Below are positions 45,491-54,847 of a stretch of 60,752 nt of DNA, piece after piece (position 1 is the stretch's first letter; each line of letters opens with the position of its first letter). The DNA comes from Sunxiuqinia elliptica (GTDB taxonomy: Bacteria > Bacteroidota > Bacteroidia > Bacteroidales > Prolixibacteraceae). The DNA is taken from positions 1 through 60,752 of the forward strand of contig NZ_FONW01000019.1 in the NCBI RefSeq assembly GCF_900113005.1, written 5' to 3'. A program made the translations under genes and the position numbers. The notes under the pieces were generated by a model. That model had not been told where the DNA came from. It made no database searches and was given only the letters and a program-made list of their open reading frames with translations.

Positions 45491-45604
45491 AATTCGATGT
45501 AGAGTAACAAGATTGACAAATATCAATATATTACTTTATTCTTTAGAATGCCTACAAATTATCAGACAAGACTGCTGCAATCTTTCAATATTTATTTTTC
45601 AGTT

Positions 45605-45612
45605 TATCTTTG
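45605..45612 (+). promoter_or_regulatory. -7 promoter box for hppA
   Basis: TATCTTTG is a perfect TAnnTTTG; a TTTC about 20 nt upstream may serve as -33. It predicts a leader of roughly 145 nt before the ATG at 45764. Confidence 0.4.
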
Positions 45613-45763
45613 TTCTACAAAAACGAAAGGTTTGAACCGCCTGCCATATAACATTCCTTTGCAGCCACTCGGCCCATCAAATATTGCTATATTAAAGGCT
45701 GTTTTCCCTAACACTAATAAAAATCTCTAACCGCAACTCCGTTGCACTAAATTAAATTAACTT

Positions 45764-48058
45764 ATGAATGCTCTATTCTGGATAGTCCCTGTTTGTTCAG
45801 TACTGGCACTCGTTTTCGCTTGGTTCTTTTTCAAGTCGATGATGAAAAACCCGGAAGGTACCCCTAGAATGATTGAAATTGCCCAATATGTACGAGAAGG
45901 GGCAATGGCTTATCTTTACCGCCAGTACAAAGTTGTAGGAATTGTTTTTCTCATTTTATTATTAATCTTATTACTTCTCGCCTACCTGGGCGTTCAAAAC
46001 CCATTTGTTCCAATTGCATTCCTAACCGGGGGGTTCTTCTCCGGCCTGTGTGGATTCCTTGGCATGAAAACAGCAACCTATGCTTCGGCCCGGACAACTC
46101 ACGGAGCTTCTCAATCCCTCAACAAAGGGTTGAAAGTAGCCTTCCGCAGTGGAGCCGTAATGGGGCTCATTGTTGTTGGCTTTGGCTTGTTGGACATTGC
46201 TTTGTGGTACTGGTTTTTAAATAGCGTGGTATTTACGCCCGAGCACATGGCTAACGGATTCCACCTTTTAGGATTGAATTTTGTTCATGCCGGAACCACT
46301 GAAGCACAAAAACTTGTTGAAATTACCACCACCATGTTAACCTTCGGAATGGGTGCTTCAACCCAAGCTCTTTTTGCACGTGTTGGAGGTGGAATTTATA
46401 CCAAAGCGGCCGATGTTGGTGCCGACCTAGTTGGCAAAGTAGAAGCCGGCATTCCTGAAGATGATCCTCGCAACCCAGCTACCATTGCTGATAACGTAGG
46501 CGACAATGTAGGCGATGTTGCCGGTATGGGAGCCGATTTATACGAATCCTATTGTGGTTCCATTCTGGCTACGGCAGCTTTAGGTGCAGCGCTTCCTGCT
46601 GCTGCCTTAAAAGTATCGGGCATGCAAACTGAAATGGCAGTTATTGCCCCAATGCTTGTAGCAGCCATCGGTATTATCTTTTCCATCTTGGGAATTTTCA
46701 TGGTGCGCACCAAAGAGTCTGCCACCCAGAAAAACCTGCTAAACGCATTGCTGCTTGGAACCGGAGGCTCTTCTGTCTTAATTCTGATTGCCATGGCAGG
46801 AATGGCCTACGTGGGATGGCTTACCTGGGGCGTTTTTGGCGCTGTAGTTATTGGCCTAGCTGCTGGAGTCATCATCGGACAGGCAACCGAATACTTTACT
46901 TCAGATGAATATAAACCAACCCAAGGTATAGCAGGGCAAGCACAGCAAGGACCTGCTACAACCATTATCGACGGAATAGCTGTTGGCATGTACTCAACAT
47001 GGATTCCTGTTGTAACAATCGTTCTGGGAATTATTGGATCTTTCTGGTCTTCCGGTGGTTTTGACCATTTCGCCATGGGCGTCTACGGAATCGGATTTGC
47101 TGCCGTAGGTATGCTTTCAACTTTAGGAATTACCCTCGCCACCGATGCCTTCGGTCCCATTGCTGATAATGCCGGAGGAAATGCAGAAATGGCTGAGCTT
47201 CCCAAAGAGGTCCGCGAACGCACCGATGCTTTAGATATGCTTGGAAACACCACCGCTGCCACCGGAAAAGGGTTTGCCATTGGTTCGGCAGCATTGACTG
47301 CCATGGCTTTGATTGCAGCTTACATGGAAGAAGTTCGCTTGTGGTTTGGTAAGATTGCGAAAGCCGGCGATGGTTTTGTTCGCGTTGGCGATTTTGCCTT
47401 TTACAATGATGTTGCTCCTCGTGTGGAAGAAGGCGTAAAAGCGGTTCAACTTTCATTGGCTTCAGTGAAAGACTTTTCTGCAGCTTACGATATCACCCTC
47501 TTTAACCCACTCTTTTTAGGAGGTTTGTTCGCAGGTTCTATGATGGCCTTTGTTTTCTGTGCCATGACTATGAAAGCTGTGGGCCGGGCTGCCGGAGCGA
47601 TGGTGGACGAAGTACGTCGTCAGTTCCGCGAAATCAAAGGAATCCTGGATGGAACAGGAACGCCTGAATATGCTAAATGTGTTGAAATTTCAACCCGTGG
47701 TGCTCAACGTGAAATGTTATTGCCATCCTTAATTGCCATTATTGTTCCTGTTGCTGTAGGAGCTTTTATGGGCGTTGCCGGAGTTGTTGGCTTATTGGCA
47801 GGAGGACTAACTTCAGGTTTTACCCTGGCAGTGATGCTAAACAATGCCGGAGGAGCTTGGGACAATGCGAAAAAGTACATCGAGAAAGGAAACTACGGAG
47901 GCAAGGGAAGCGATGCCCATAAAGCTAGCGTTGTAGGAGACACTGTTGGTGATCCATTCAAAGATACTTCAGGTCCATCGTTGAATATTTTGATCAAGCT
48001 GATGACCATGGTTTCTGTAGTTATGGCCGGTTTAACCGTAACCTTAAGTTTAATGTAA
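45764..48058 (+). CDS. hppA: Membrane ion-translocating pyrophosphatase
   Basis: A 764-residue integral membrane enzyme with about 16 helices that pumps Na+ or H+ using pyrophosphate. The catalytic loops include [20 protein letters not shown] and, near the C-terminus, [19 protein letters not shown]. The motif [10 protein letters not shown] at 494-503 has Ala at the position that is Lys in K+-independent enzymes, so this is the K+-dependent type. Whether Na+ or H+ is pumped is not settled by these motifs. It recovers energy from biosynthetic pyrophosphate in anaerobes. Confidence 0.96.
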   Translation: MNALFWIVPVCSVLALVFAWFFFKSMMKNPEGTPRMIEIAQYVREGAMAYLYRQYKVVGIVFLILLLILLLLAYLGVQNPFVPIAFLTGGFFSGLCGFLGMKTATYASARTTHGASQSLNKGLKVAFRSGAVMGLIVVGFGLLDIALWYWFLNSVVFTPEHMANGFHLLGLNFVHAGTTEAQKLVEITTTMLTFGMGASTQALFARVGGGIYTKAADVGADLVGKVEAGIPEDDPRNPATIADNVGDNVGDVAGMGADLYESYCGSILATAALGAALPAAALKVSGMQTEMAVIAPMLVAAIGIIFSILGIFMVRTKESATQKNLLNALLLGTGGSSVLILIAMAGMAYVGWLTWGVFGAVVIGLAAGVIIGQATEYFTSDEYKPTQGIAGQAQQGPATTIIDGIAVGMYSTWIPVVTIVLGIIGSFWSSGGFDHFAMGVYGIGFAAVGMLSTLGITLATDAFGPIADNAGGNAEMAELPKEVRERTDALDMLGNTTAATGKGFAIGSAALTAMALIAAYMEEVRLWFGKIAKAGDGFVRVGDFAFYNDVAPRVEEGVKAVQLSLASVKDFSAAYDITLFNPLFLGGLFAGSMMAFVFCAMTMKAVGRAAGAMVDEVRRQFREIKGILDGTGTPEYAKCVEISTRGAQREMLLPSLIAIIVPVAVGAFMGVAGVVGLLAGGLTSGFTLAVMLNNAGGAWDNAKKYIEKGNYGGKGSDAHKASVVGDTVGDPFKDTSGPSLNILIKLMTMVSVVMAGLTVTLSLM

Positions 48059-48083
48059 ACAACAACTAACAACAGATACAATC

Positions 48084-48117
48084 AAAACCCGGAGAGCAAA
48101 AGTTTTCCGGGTTTTCC
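48084..48117 (+). terminator. Terminator after hppA
   Basis: Stem AAAACCCGGA / TCCGGGTTTT with a 12-nt loop, the right arm ending in the T-run. Confidence 0.85.
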
Positions 48118-48303
48118 ATTTCCTAACTCTTTCCTCCAAGTCTCCGATCGCCATAACACGTCCTTTTTTTCAGTTTTGAATATCTGAACGAACTCCTCCT
48201 CATCTTTTCAAACTAGAAATTGATCAATCAAGTGCTGAAACAACATGCACAAATCTGATTCAATTCATTATCTTTAAGAACCTTAATCCAAACAAACCGA
48301 CCT

Positions 48304-49824
48304 ATGAAACAAACGCTTCTCGTTCTTTTCGCATTATATTCCGGAATAACGTTCGCCCAAAGCCCAACCGGAATTTTCGACAACAACAAAGACATTGGCT
48401 CTCCAAAGCTCGAAGGTCATGCAACCTACGATTCTTCAACACAAACCTATAGCTTGAAAGGAGCCGGATACAATATCTGGTTTGGGCGCGATGAGTTCAA
48501 TTACCTCTACAACCAGCTGGAAGGCGACTTTATTCTCACAGCAAACTTTGCCTTCACCCAAAACGGAGGAAATCCTCATCGTAAAGTTGGCTGGATGGTA
48601 AGAGCTTCAGAAGAAGAGCATGCTCCTCATTGTTCAGCGGTCATCCATGGCGATGGCCTTACCTCCATGCAATGGCGTCCGTTAAAAGGAGCCTGGATGC
48701 GCCCTCAACTTGATGAAATAACTGCTCCAAAGCCAAATTACCAGATCCTGCAACTGGAACGTTCGGGACAAGAATTCATCTTCAGGGCTGCCCACCCAGG
48801 TGAGCCCTTGCAAACAATCGGTATTCAAAAACGAAGCGAGCTGCCCGACAAACTACTTGCTGGCTTATTCATTTGTTCACACGACTCCTCCATCCTCGAA
48901 GAAGCAAAAGTTTGGAACGTACGCATTGATCAGCCTGTTCCCAACGATTACAATCCGGGTGAAAACGGCTGGCTAGGCTGTCGGCTTGAAACCATCAATG
49001 TGTTTACCGGCCACCGGAAGGTGGTCTTTGAAAAAGCAGACCGATTTGAAGCTCCCAACTGGATGCCCGATGGCACAAAGCTTCTCTTCAACATGGAGGG
49101 CTCGCTATACACCATCCCGGTTGAAGGAGGTGCCCCCGAGCAACTCAACACGGGGTTTGCCAATCGCAATAACAACGATCACGGAATCTCCTTCGACGGA
49201 AAACTGCTGGCCATCAGTCATCATCGAGAAGGACTAAAAGGCGGTGGCTCTTCTGTTTATGTGCTTCCCCTGGAGGGAGGAACGCCACGCTTAGTTACCG
49301 AAAAAACACCTTCGTATTGGCATGGCTGGGCACCAAACAACAAAGAAGTTGTGTACGTTGCCATGCGGGAAGGAAGCTCAACCTACAATATTTATAAGAA
49401 AAATATTGACGGAGGCGATGAAATTGCCTTGACCAATACTCAGCCCGGCGAACATGTTGACGGCTGTGAATATTCACCCGACGGGAAATACATTTACTAC
49501 AACGGAAGTCAATCAGGCACAATGCAACTATGGCGCATGCATCCGGATGGAAGCCACAAAGAACAAATAACGTTTGATGAATACAACGATTGGTTTCCAC
49601 ACATTTCGCCAGATGGAAAGTGGATCGCCTTCATCTCGTTCCCCCCGGATATTGAATTCAACTCACACCCTTCCTACAAACGGGTTATGCTGCGATTGAT
49701 GCCGGCCAACGGAGGAGCACCACGAACAATCGCCTACCTTTATGGCGGACAAGGAACAATCAACGTTCCGTCCTGGTCGCCTAACAGCAAGCACATCGCT
49801 TTTGTCAGTAACTCAAAACCATAA
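48304..49824 (+). CDS. Secreted PD40 beta-propeller (TolB-like) protein
   Basis: A 506-residue exported protein (signal peptide ends near ITFAQ). The N-terminal part (about 20-215) looks like a concanavalin-type DUF1349-like sandwich (YNIWFGRDEFNYLYNQLEGD). The C-terminal part has repeated WD40-like PD40 blades (NWMPDGTKLLFNMEGSLYTI; EYSPDGKYIYYNGSQSGTMQ; HISPDGKWIAFIS). It is often labelled a TolB-like transporter component, but no TolR/TolQ genes are near. Its role is probably carbohydrate or protein binding in the periplasm (inference). Confidence 0.8.
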   Translation: MKQTLLVLFALYSGITFAQSPTGIFDNNKDIGSPKLEGHATYDSSTQTYSLKGAGYNIWFGRDEFNYLYNQLEGDFILTANFAFTQNGGNPHRKVGWMVRASEEEHAPHCSAVIHGDGLTSMQWRPLKGAWMRPQLDEITAPKPNYQILQLERSGQEFIFRAAHPGEPLQTIGIQKRSELPDKLLAGLFICSHDSSILEEAKVWNVRIDQPVPNDYNPGENGWLGCRLETINVFTGHRKVVFEKADRFEAPNWMPDGTKLLFNMEGSLYTIPVEGGAPEQLNTGFANRNNNDHGISFDGKLLAISHHREGLKGGGSSVYVLPLEGGTPRLVTEKTPSYWHGWAPNNKEVVYVAMREGSSTYNIYKKNIDGGDEIALTNTQPGEHVDGCEYSPDGKYIYYNGSQSGTMQLWRMHPDGSHKEQITFDEYNDWFPHISPDGKWIAFISFPPDIEFNSHPSYKRVMLRLMPANGGAPRTIAYLYGGQGTINVPSWSPNSKHIAFVSNSKP

Positions 49825-49827
49825 AAT

Positions 49828-49866
49828 AACAGGCCGAAAGCAATACACTTTCGGCCTGTTATATCT
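49828..49866. terminator. Bidirectional terminator
   Basis: A perfect 13-bp stem (AACAGGCCGAAAG / CTTTCGGCCTGTT) with a 7-nt loop between convergent genes. Confidence 0.88.
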
Positions 49867-49883
49867 TTTCCAGACAACTGGAT

Positions 49884-50264
49884 CTATTCTTCAAACAGTT
49901 GGTTGAGCGCATCAAAGTAATCTTCCTGCCAACCGTCAACAATATTGTCATAGGCTTCATCAGGAATATTGGTATGCCTCACTTCCATGCTTGTTCCGGT
50001 ACCGTCTTTGTGCAATTTAATGGTCACGATGCTTGGCTCATCCTGTTCTCCAAAATACCATTCCTGAACCAGTTTATGATCTTTTACAAACTCCAGGTTC
50101 TTGCCACAAATACTTCCATCCCACAAGGAGAATTCAGTCCCTTCCTTTTCTTCCATCACCACATCTTCCCCCGTCCAAATTTCCAACATAACTGGATTGG
50201 TCAGTGCATTGTATATATCTGCAGGCTCGGCAGCCAATCTAAAGTATTTTTTATAGTCTTTCAT
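49884..50264 (-). CDS. SRPBCC/AHSA1-like protein
   Basis: A 126-residue START-like ligand-binding fold: NALTNPVMLEIWTGEDVVME, GTEFSLWDGSICGKNLEFV, and GWQEDYFDALNQLFE. The ATG at 50264 (MKDYKKYFRLAAEPADIY) starts the domain; 50285 would add seven residues. Related proteins activate Hsp90 or bind lipids, but single-domain Bacteroidota forms are uncharacterised. It follows the DUF3078 gene closely. Confidence 0.85.
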   Translation of the reverse strand: MKDYKKYFRLAAEPADIYNALTNPVMLEIWTGEDVVMEEKEGTEFSLWDGSICGKNLEFVKDHKLVQEWYFGEQDEPSIVTIKLHKDGTGTSMEVRHTNIPDEAYDNIVDGWQEDYFDALNQLFEE

Positions 50265-50288
50265 TCCTGTTGTTTGTTTTAACATTCA

Positions 50289-52262
50289 TCAATTCAATCG
50301 TTCTCTACGATAAACCCGCTTGTTGAAGTTGTAAGAAAAGCCAATGGTTATAAATTCCTTAACTTGCCACTTGGGTTCTAAAATCGCGTTTCCATTAGCA
50401 TCTTCACCAACATTAAACTTGACATTATCATCATAAATCAAGTGCAACATCATCCGCAAGTTAATAAAGTCGTTCAACTGCATCACCAGGTTGTTCTCCC
50501 AATCAACATCAAACTTCGAAAATGGGGCACTGTAATTGATGAACATCTTGTATTTCATCTGGTACGAAATATCGTGTGTAATTTTCTTCTTCCACTTGAT
50601 ATCTGCGTTTAAACCAGGCTCCCAGTAACGCTTCTTTCCAGCTTCGATTCCAAAATTTGACGGATCGATATTCACCGTATCTCGTACATAAACCGTTTTT
50701 GAAGTAAAAGGCGATAGGAATAAAGAGAAATCATTGTTGGGTTTATAGTCCAAACCAACCTTGATCATGGTTTTCGCTGGTGCCATAAAGGCCGAAATTT
50801 TATTATCCCGATCGGGATATTTGTAACCATTAAACAGCTGGGTCTGGAAATCAATCTCCGCACTGTAGTACCATTTCTTGAAGGCACTCAGTCCAAATCG
50901 AGAGATGAACTCAAACTTATCATCATTCTTTTGAATGGGCCCCGAAGGCTTAATCCACCCATTTCGCAGTTCTACTGAGTTTTCCCATTTCACTTTTCCA
51001 TACGAGTAGTTGGCAAAGCCTTTCAGCACCAACAAAGTAGACAGAGCACTTTTTCCACCCTTTTTCCAGTTGCTAACGGCCGTTTGGGTAAATCCAAAAG
51101 TGCCGTCACCACCAAGATTCCAAGGCGTAACCACCTTGTACCGCTGGTCAATCGACCTCAGGTTACTCTCCGGCTCAAAGCGATCAAAATTAAAATCTTT
51201 GGTTTGTTGAGTTGAGAATCGTTTCAAGGTCACCGCATCATCAATAAAAATCTGCATGGCATTTTTAGAGGTATTGATAACCCGGATTCCCAATGAATCT
51301 TTCTGCTCATTTTTCAAGAACATGCGAGCATAACGACTACCGTTATTTCTCAAAATAACTTTAGTCGAATCGCCTTCGCTATTTTGCACCCATACTTCCA
51401 CCTCTTCATTTTCGGCATAGTCGGTTAACACATCAATCATCCGGGCAATGGAATCATTAACCGAACGCATCACTTGCTGATTGTAGACGTCGAGCACGCG
51501 ATAGTTGTGTCCTTTAATTGAGTCAGAAAAAAGTGCTTTTTGTGTGTTCACATATTGCTGAACGTACTCTTCGCGGTAAGCTTCCGATACAGAGTCAATG
51601 TAAAATTGCAACACGTTGTTGTTGTACTGAAGCCGGGCATTCTCCAACAAGGCGTTTTTCATACTGTCCAAACGCTGCAAACGTTTAAAATCGGCAGGGC
51701 TGCTAATCAAAGAATCTGGAATGACATCAAAGCCTTGCAGGCTGTCAGGTAGAATTACCAGCGAATCGCGCAACAACAGTTCTGCTTCATCCCGTTCGAG
51801 CAAGCGTACTTTCGAATCCAAGTCACTCAACAGGTCTTCAGGAACTGGAATTTGATCTTTCACAATGGTTGAACGGATCGACCGCTCCATCTTTCCAACC
51901 TGTTCTTTCACCTCTTCCTGCGACACGTAACCGTCAACCTCCAAACTATCGGCAACTCGTGTTGTTGGACGGTAAAAGAAATCGCCATCATTAATTTCCC
52001 GGTAACGCCCGATCTTATTCAGAATGGTGTCGATCTTTTCATCTTCAACAAAATGAACCAATCCCTTCAGGTTTTGCATCAAATCCTCACTTCGGGGAAT
52101 CCAGTTGTTATTCTGCTCTAAAAAGTACTTCAAATAATCGACACTAACCTGTACCGAATCTACTTGTGATTTTTTTCGTTTAGAAGAGTCTCTTTCTGCT
52201 TGAACATTTAAACTGCAACAAACTGTTAACAAGATAACAGCTAAAAAGAATCTGTGTCTCAT
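50289..52262 (-). CDS. DUF3078-family outer-membrane protein
   Basis: A 657-residue exported protein (signal peptide LTVCCSLNVQA). The N-terminal half is charged, rich in Asp/Glu/Gln and predicted helical. The C-terminal part is the DUF3078 barrel: NLGGDGTFGFTQTAVSNWKK, GGKSALSTLLVLKGFANYSY, WENSVELRNGW and a terminal strand FITIGFSYNF. The family lies in the outer membrane of Bacteroidota with unknown function. Its long N-terminal extension is unusual compared with compact DUF3078 proteins. Confidence 0.85.
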   Translation of the reverse strand: MRHRFFLAVILLTVCCSLNVQAERDSSKRKKSQVDSVQVSVDYLKYFLEQNNNWIPRSEDLMQNLKGLVHFVEDEKIDTILNKIGRYREINDGDFFYRPTTRVADSLEVDGYVSQEEVKEQVGKMERSIRSTIVKDQIPVPEDLLSDLDSKVRLLERDEAELLLRDSLVILPDSLQGFDVIPDSLISSPADFKRLQRLDSMKNALLENARLQYNNNVLQFYIDSVSEAYREEYVQQYVNTQKALFSDSIKGHNYRVLDVYNQQVMRSVNDSIARMIDVLTDYAENEEVEVWVQNSEGDSTKVILRNNGSRYARMFLKNEQKDSLGIRVINTSKNAMQIFIDDAVTLKRFSTQQTKDFNFDRFEPESNLRSIDQRYKVVTPWNLGGDGTFGFTQTAVSNWKKGGKSALSTLLVLKGFANYSYGKVKWENSVELRNGWIKPSGPIQKNDDKFEFISRFGLSAFKKWYYSAEIDFQTQLFNGYKYPDRDNKISAFMAPAKTMIKVGLDYKPNNDFSLFLSPFTSKTVYVRDTVNIDPSNFGIEAGKKRYWEPGLNADIKWKKKITHDISYQMKYKMFINYSAPFSKFDVDWENNLVMQLNDFINLRMMLHLIYDDNVKFNVGEDANGNAILEPKWQVKEFITIGFSYNFNKRVYRRERLN

Positions 52263-52349
52263 GAATACAAATGGTTTATTTGGCCTAACTTAGAAAACGG
52301 CTATTCTAACAAAATCTTGTGCTTAGCATACAAAAACTAAGCCATGAAT

Positions 52350-52814
52350 TTATTTTTGTGCTGAGAAAGGATAGCGTGCCAGATAGGAGTTGTGATACCT
52401 TTCCTCTCCAGTCACTTCAACATCAATCCAGTTTGGTAACTCAACCTGCTCCTGCTCATCTGCCAATTCCACTTCAGCAAGAATTAATCCCTTGTTTGCC
52501 CCTTTAAAAAAATCAACTTCCCAAGTCTTTCCCTTATAAACAATCAAATGGCGATCTTTCTCGATGGGCGGATAACAAGCCAGTTTGATCAACTCTTCAG
52601 CATCAGCTTTCGGAATCGGGTATTCAAACTCAGCGCGCGAAAAGCCCACTTGCTTGCCTTTAATAGTCAAAAAAGCCGATTCATCCGTAATTCGAACCCG
52701 GATTGTCCGTTCCGGCTCCGTTTGTAAATAAGCCTGACTCATTCGGATAATCTGATCCATCTTAGGGAGCATTTCTTCCTTCACTAAAAACTTGCGCTCA
52801 ATCTCTGTTGCCAT
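52350..52814 (-). CDS. CYTH-domain protein (triphosphate tunnel enzyme)
   Basis: A 154-residue protein with the N-terminal ExExK motif EIERKFLV, followed by RIRVRIT-like TIRVRITDESAFLTIK and GKTWEVDFFKGANKGLILAE. The start at 52814 (MATEIERKF) puts the motif at the N-terminus as in the family. Homologues hydrolyse inorganic triphosphate or bind triphosphorylated ligands; the specific activity is not known here. Confidence 0.93.
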   Translation of the reverse strand: MATEIERKFLVKEEMLPKMDQIIRMSQAYLQTEPERTIRVRITDESAFLTIKGKQVGFSRAEFEYPIPKADAEELIKLACYPPIEKDRHLIVYKGKTWEVDFFKGANKGLILAEVELADEQEQVELPNWIDVEVTGEERYHNSYLARYPFSAQK

Positions 52815-53170
52815 GGGATTAGTATTTCCACACAAAAATAAGACTCCTGTTAGGATTTTAACGCCTTTCCACGGTAATAAATTGTTACTAATTTCTAATT
52901 ATCCTTTGAGCAATCGCAAAGGGATGCACAAGACAGGCCGACCAAAACGCTCAGATTATGCTGAACAACAGAAAACTTTTAAGTCTTTATGACAAAAGTC
53001 GTTAGCATATAAAATCGTCCTTCCTTAAATTTATAATGAATTGAACAAATGCTCTTCCTTTTAGTCCATAAAGGAACTATTGCTCCAGTAAAGTCCCAGC
53101 CTTTCATTAGGCGCACCTAACAAACTGTCACTATCAATTCCTTTACAAAAAACCAATAAATCCAACCTAC
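52815..53170. other. Intergenic region upstream of hydABC
   Basis: 356 nt with no gene seen. A GAC-AAAA-GTC half-palindrome at 52991-53000 and a TAAATTTA box at 53026-53033 are the best candidates for the hydrogenase promoter, but both are weak. Confidence 0.5.
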
Positions 53171-53635
53171 ATGAATCCCGTACAGGACCTGATTAAAGAC
53201 CTGGCCAATGAACATGGACGATCGCGCGCGAATTTGCTACCGATTCTCCAAGGAGTTGTTGAACAGGAAAAATTCCTTTCAGAGTATTCCATGATTGAAA
53301 TTGCCCGGGAGTTAGATCTTCCGGCTGCCGATGTTTACGGAACCGCCACTTTTTACTCCTTTCTCGAACACAAAAAGATGGGCACGTTCATTATTCGGGT
53401 ATGCAAAACCATCACCTGCTCGATGAAAGGGAAAAACCAAATTCTGCTGGCCATCGAAGACATGCTGAAAATCGGCATTGGCGAAACAACGCCCGATGGT
53501 AAATTCTCGCTACTGCAAACCAACTGCCTGGGTTGGTGTCACAAGGCACCAGCCATGCTGATTAACGACGATGTTTATACCGAGCTGACCCCCGAGTTGG
53601 TTCGTGATATTTTAAGTCAATACCTCAAAAAATAA
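53171..53635 (+). CDS. hydC: [2Fe-2S] NuoE-like hydrogenase subunit HydC
   Basis: A 154-residue thioredoxin-fold ferredoxin. Cluster ligands are in CKTITCSMKG and NCLGWCHKAPAM. The helical N-terminus (IEIARELDLPAADVYGTATF) is typical of NuoE/HydC. It is the first gene of a three-gene NADH-linked [FeFe] hydrogenase operon, 6 nt before hydB. Confidence 0.93.
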   Translation: MNPVQDLIKDLANEHGRSRANLLPILQGVVEQEKFLSEYSMIEIARELDLPAADVYGTATFYSFLEHKKMGTFIIRVCKTITCSMKGKNQILLAIEDMLKIGIGETTPDGKFSLLQTNCLGWCHKAPAMLINDDVYTELTPELVRDILSQYLKK

Positions 53636-53641
53636 CGAACC

Positions 53642-54829
53642 ATGGTTGCAGCAACATATCAATTAAAACGAGCCGATTTCATTTTCAAGAATGATAATGA
53701 TTGGGAAAAAATTCTCGATAAAACCTTGAAAAGAGCTCCGCAAGAACTCATTAATGAATTGATGAGCTCGGAACTAAAAGGACGTGGCGGCGCAGGTTTC
53801 CCCACTGGCCTAAAGTGGAAACTAACAGCCGAAGATTCGTCGGAGCAAAAGTTTGTGATTTGCAATGCCGACGAAGGTGAGCCGGGCACCTTCAAAGACC
53901 GGGAAATTCTTTCGAAAGTCCCCTACAAAGTACTTACAGCCATGGCTGTTTGCGGGCATGTTATTGGAAGCCAACAAGGCTACATCTACTTACGTGGTGA
54001 ATATAAATTCCTGGTTCCCGAATTGCAAAAAGCCATCAACGAGTTTGAATACTACTGCCAACAAACCGGACACGAGTTTTCCATCAAAATTTTTCTGGGC
54101 AGCGGAGCTTACATTTGCGGAGAAGAAACGGCTCTATTCGAATCGATGGAAGGAAAACGCGGCGAGCCTCGGAATAAGCCACCCTACCCGACTTCCAGTG
54201 GCTACATGAGTCAACCAACCGTTGTTAACAATGTTGAAACCCTAGCCCACACCTTTACCATTTTCAAATACGGAGCTAAAAAGTTTTATGACCTGGGAGT
54301 GCAGTATTCCCGCGGGTCCAAGCTGTTTTCCGTTTCGGGCGACACACCTAAACCCGGCATCTACGAACTGGAACTCGGCATGAGCCTTCAGGATTTTGTG
54401 AACGAATTTGGCGATGGCGACACCAAAGCCGTTCAGGTTGGTGGAGCATCCGGATTTTTGGTTCCCCGCAAACGATTTGAAAAAACCACCATTGGCTATC
54501 GCGGAAAGCTCACCGGAATTTCCTTGCCTACCGGAGGTTCCATGATGCTTTACAATAGCTCACGATCCATGTACAATGTGCTGGACAACTACCTGGAATT
54601 TTTCCGTGAAGAAAGTTGCGGACAATGCACTCCTTGCCGGGTGGGCTGCCAGCAACTGCACAGCGGCATTAAAGCAGTGAAACGCGGAGAAAAGCCAGCC
54701 CAGTACCTCGACAAGTTGCTCAAGCTAACTGAAACCATGCAGCTAACGGCAAAATGTGGGCTGGGGCAATCCGTAGCCAACTCATTTAGTTCGATTGTTG
54801 AGAACTTCCGCGAAGAAATGATTTACTAA
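53642..54829 (+). CDS. hydB: NuoF-like NADH-binding hydrogenase subunit HydB
   Basis: A 395-residue flavoprotein. The FMN/NADH site is GRGGAGFPTGLKW and ICNADEGEPGTFKDRE, and the C-terminal [4Fe-4S] motif is ESCGQCTPCRVGC. It lacks the N-terminal thioredoxin-like and C-terminal ferredoxin domains found in the larger HydB of Thermotoga-type bifurcating enzymes, so it is a short form. It passes electrons between NAD(H) and HydA. Confidence 0.93.
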   Translation: MVAATYQLKRADFIFKNDNDWEKILDKTLKRAPQELINELMSSELKGRGGAGFPTGLKWKLTAEDSSEQKFVICNADEGEPGTFKDREILSKVPYKVLTAMAVCGHVIGSQQGYIYLRGEYKFLVPELQKAINEFEYYCQQTGHEFSIKIFLGSGAYICGEETALFESMEGKRGEPRNKPPYPTSSGYMSQPTVVNNVETLAHTFTIFKYGAKKFYDLGVQYSRGSKLFSVSGDTPKPGIYELELGMSLQDFVNEFGDGDTKAVQVGGASGFLVPRKRFEKTTIGYRGKLTGISLPTGGSMMLYNSSRSMYNVLDNYLEFFREESCGQCTPCRVGCQQLHSGIKAVKRGEKPAQYLDKLLKLTETMQLTAKCGLGQSVANSFSSIVENFREEMIY

Positions 54830-54847
54830 TTCAAAAAGCACCAAACA

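Noticed and set aside
47130-47456. 108-codon minus-strand frame inside hppA
   Set aside because: Antisense shadow of the pyrophosphatase coding region.
52989-53002. Third Crp/Fnr-like palindrome upstream of hydABC
   Set aside because: Only the inner GAC/GTC arms and one outer pair match and the spacing to the -7-like box is off by one, so it is mentioned as a weak candidate but not listed as a site.
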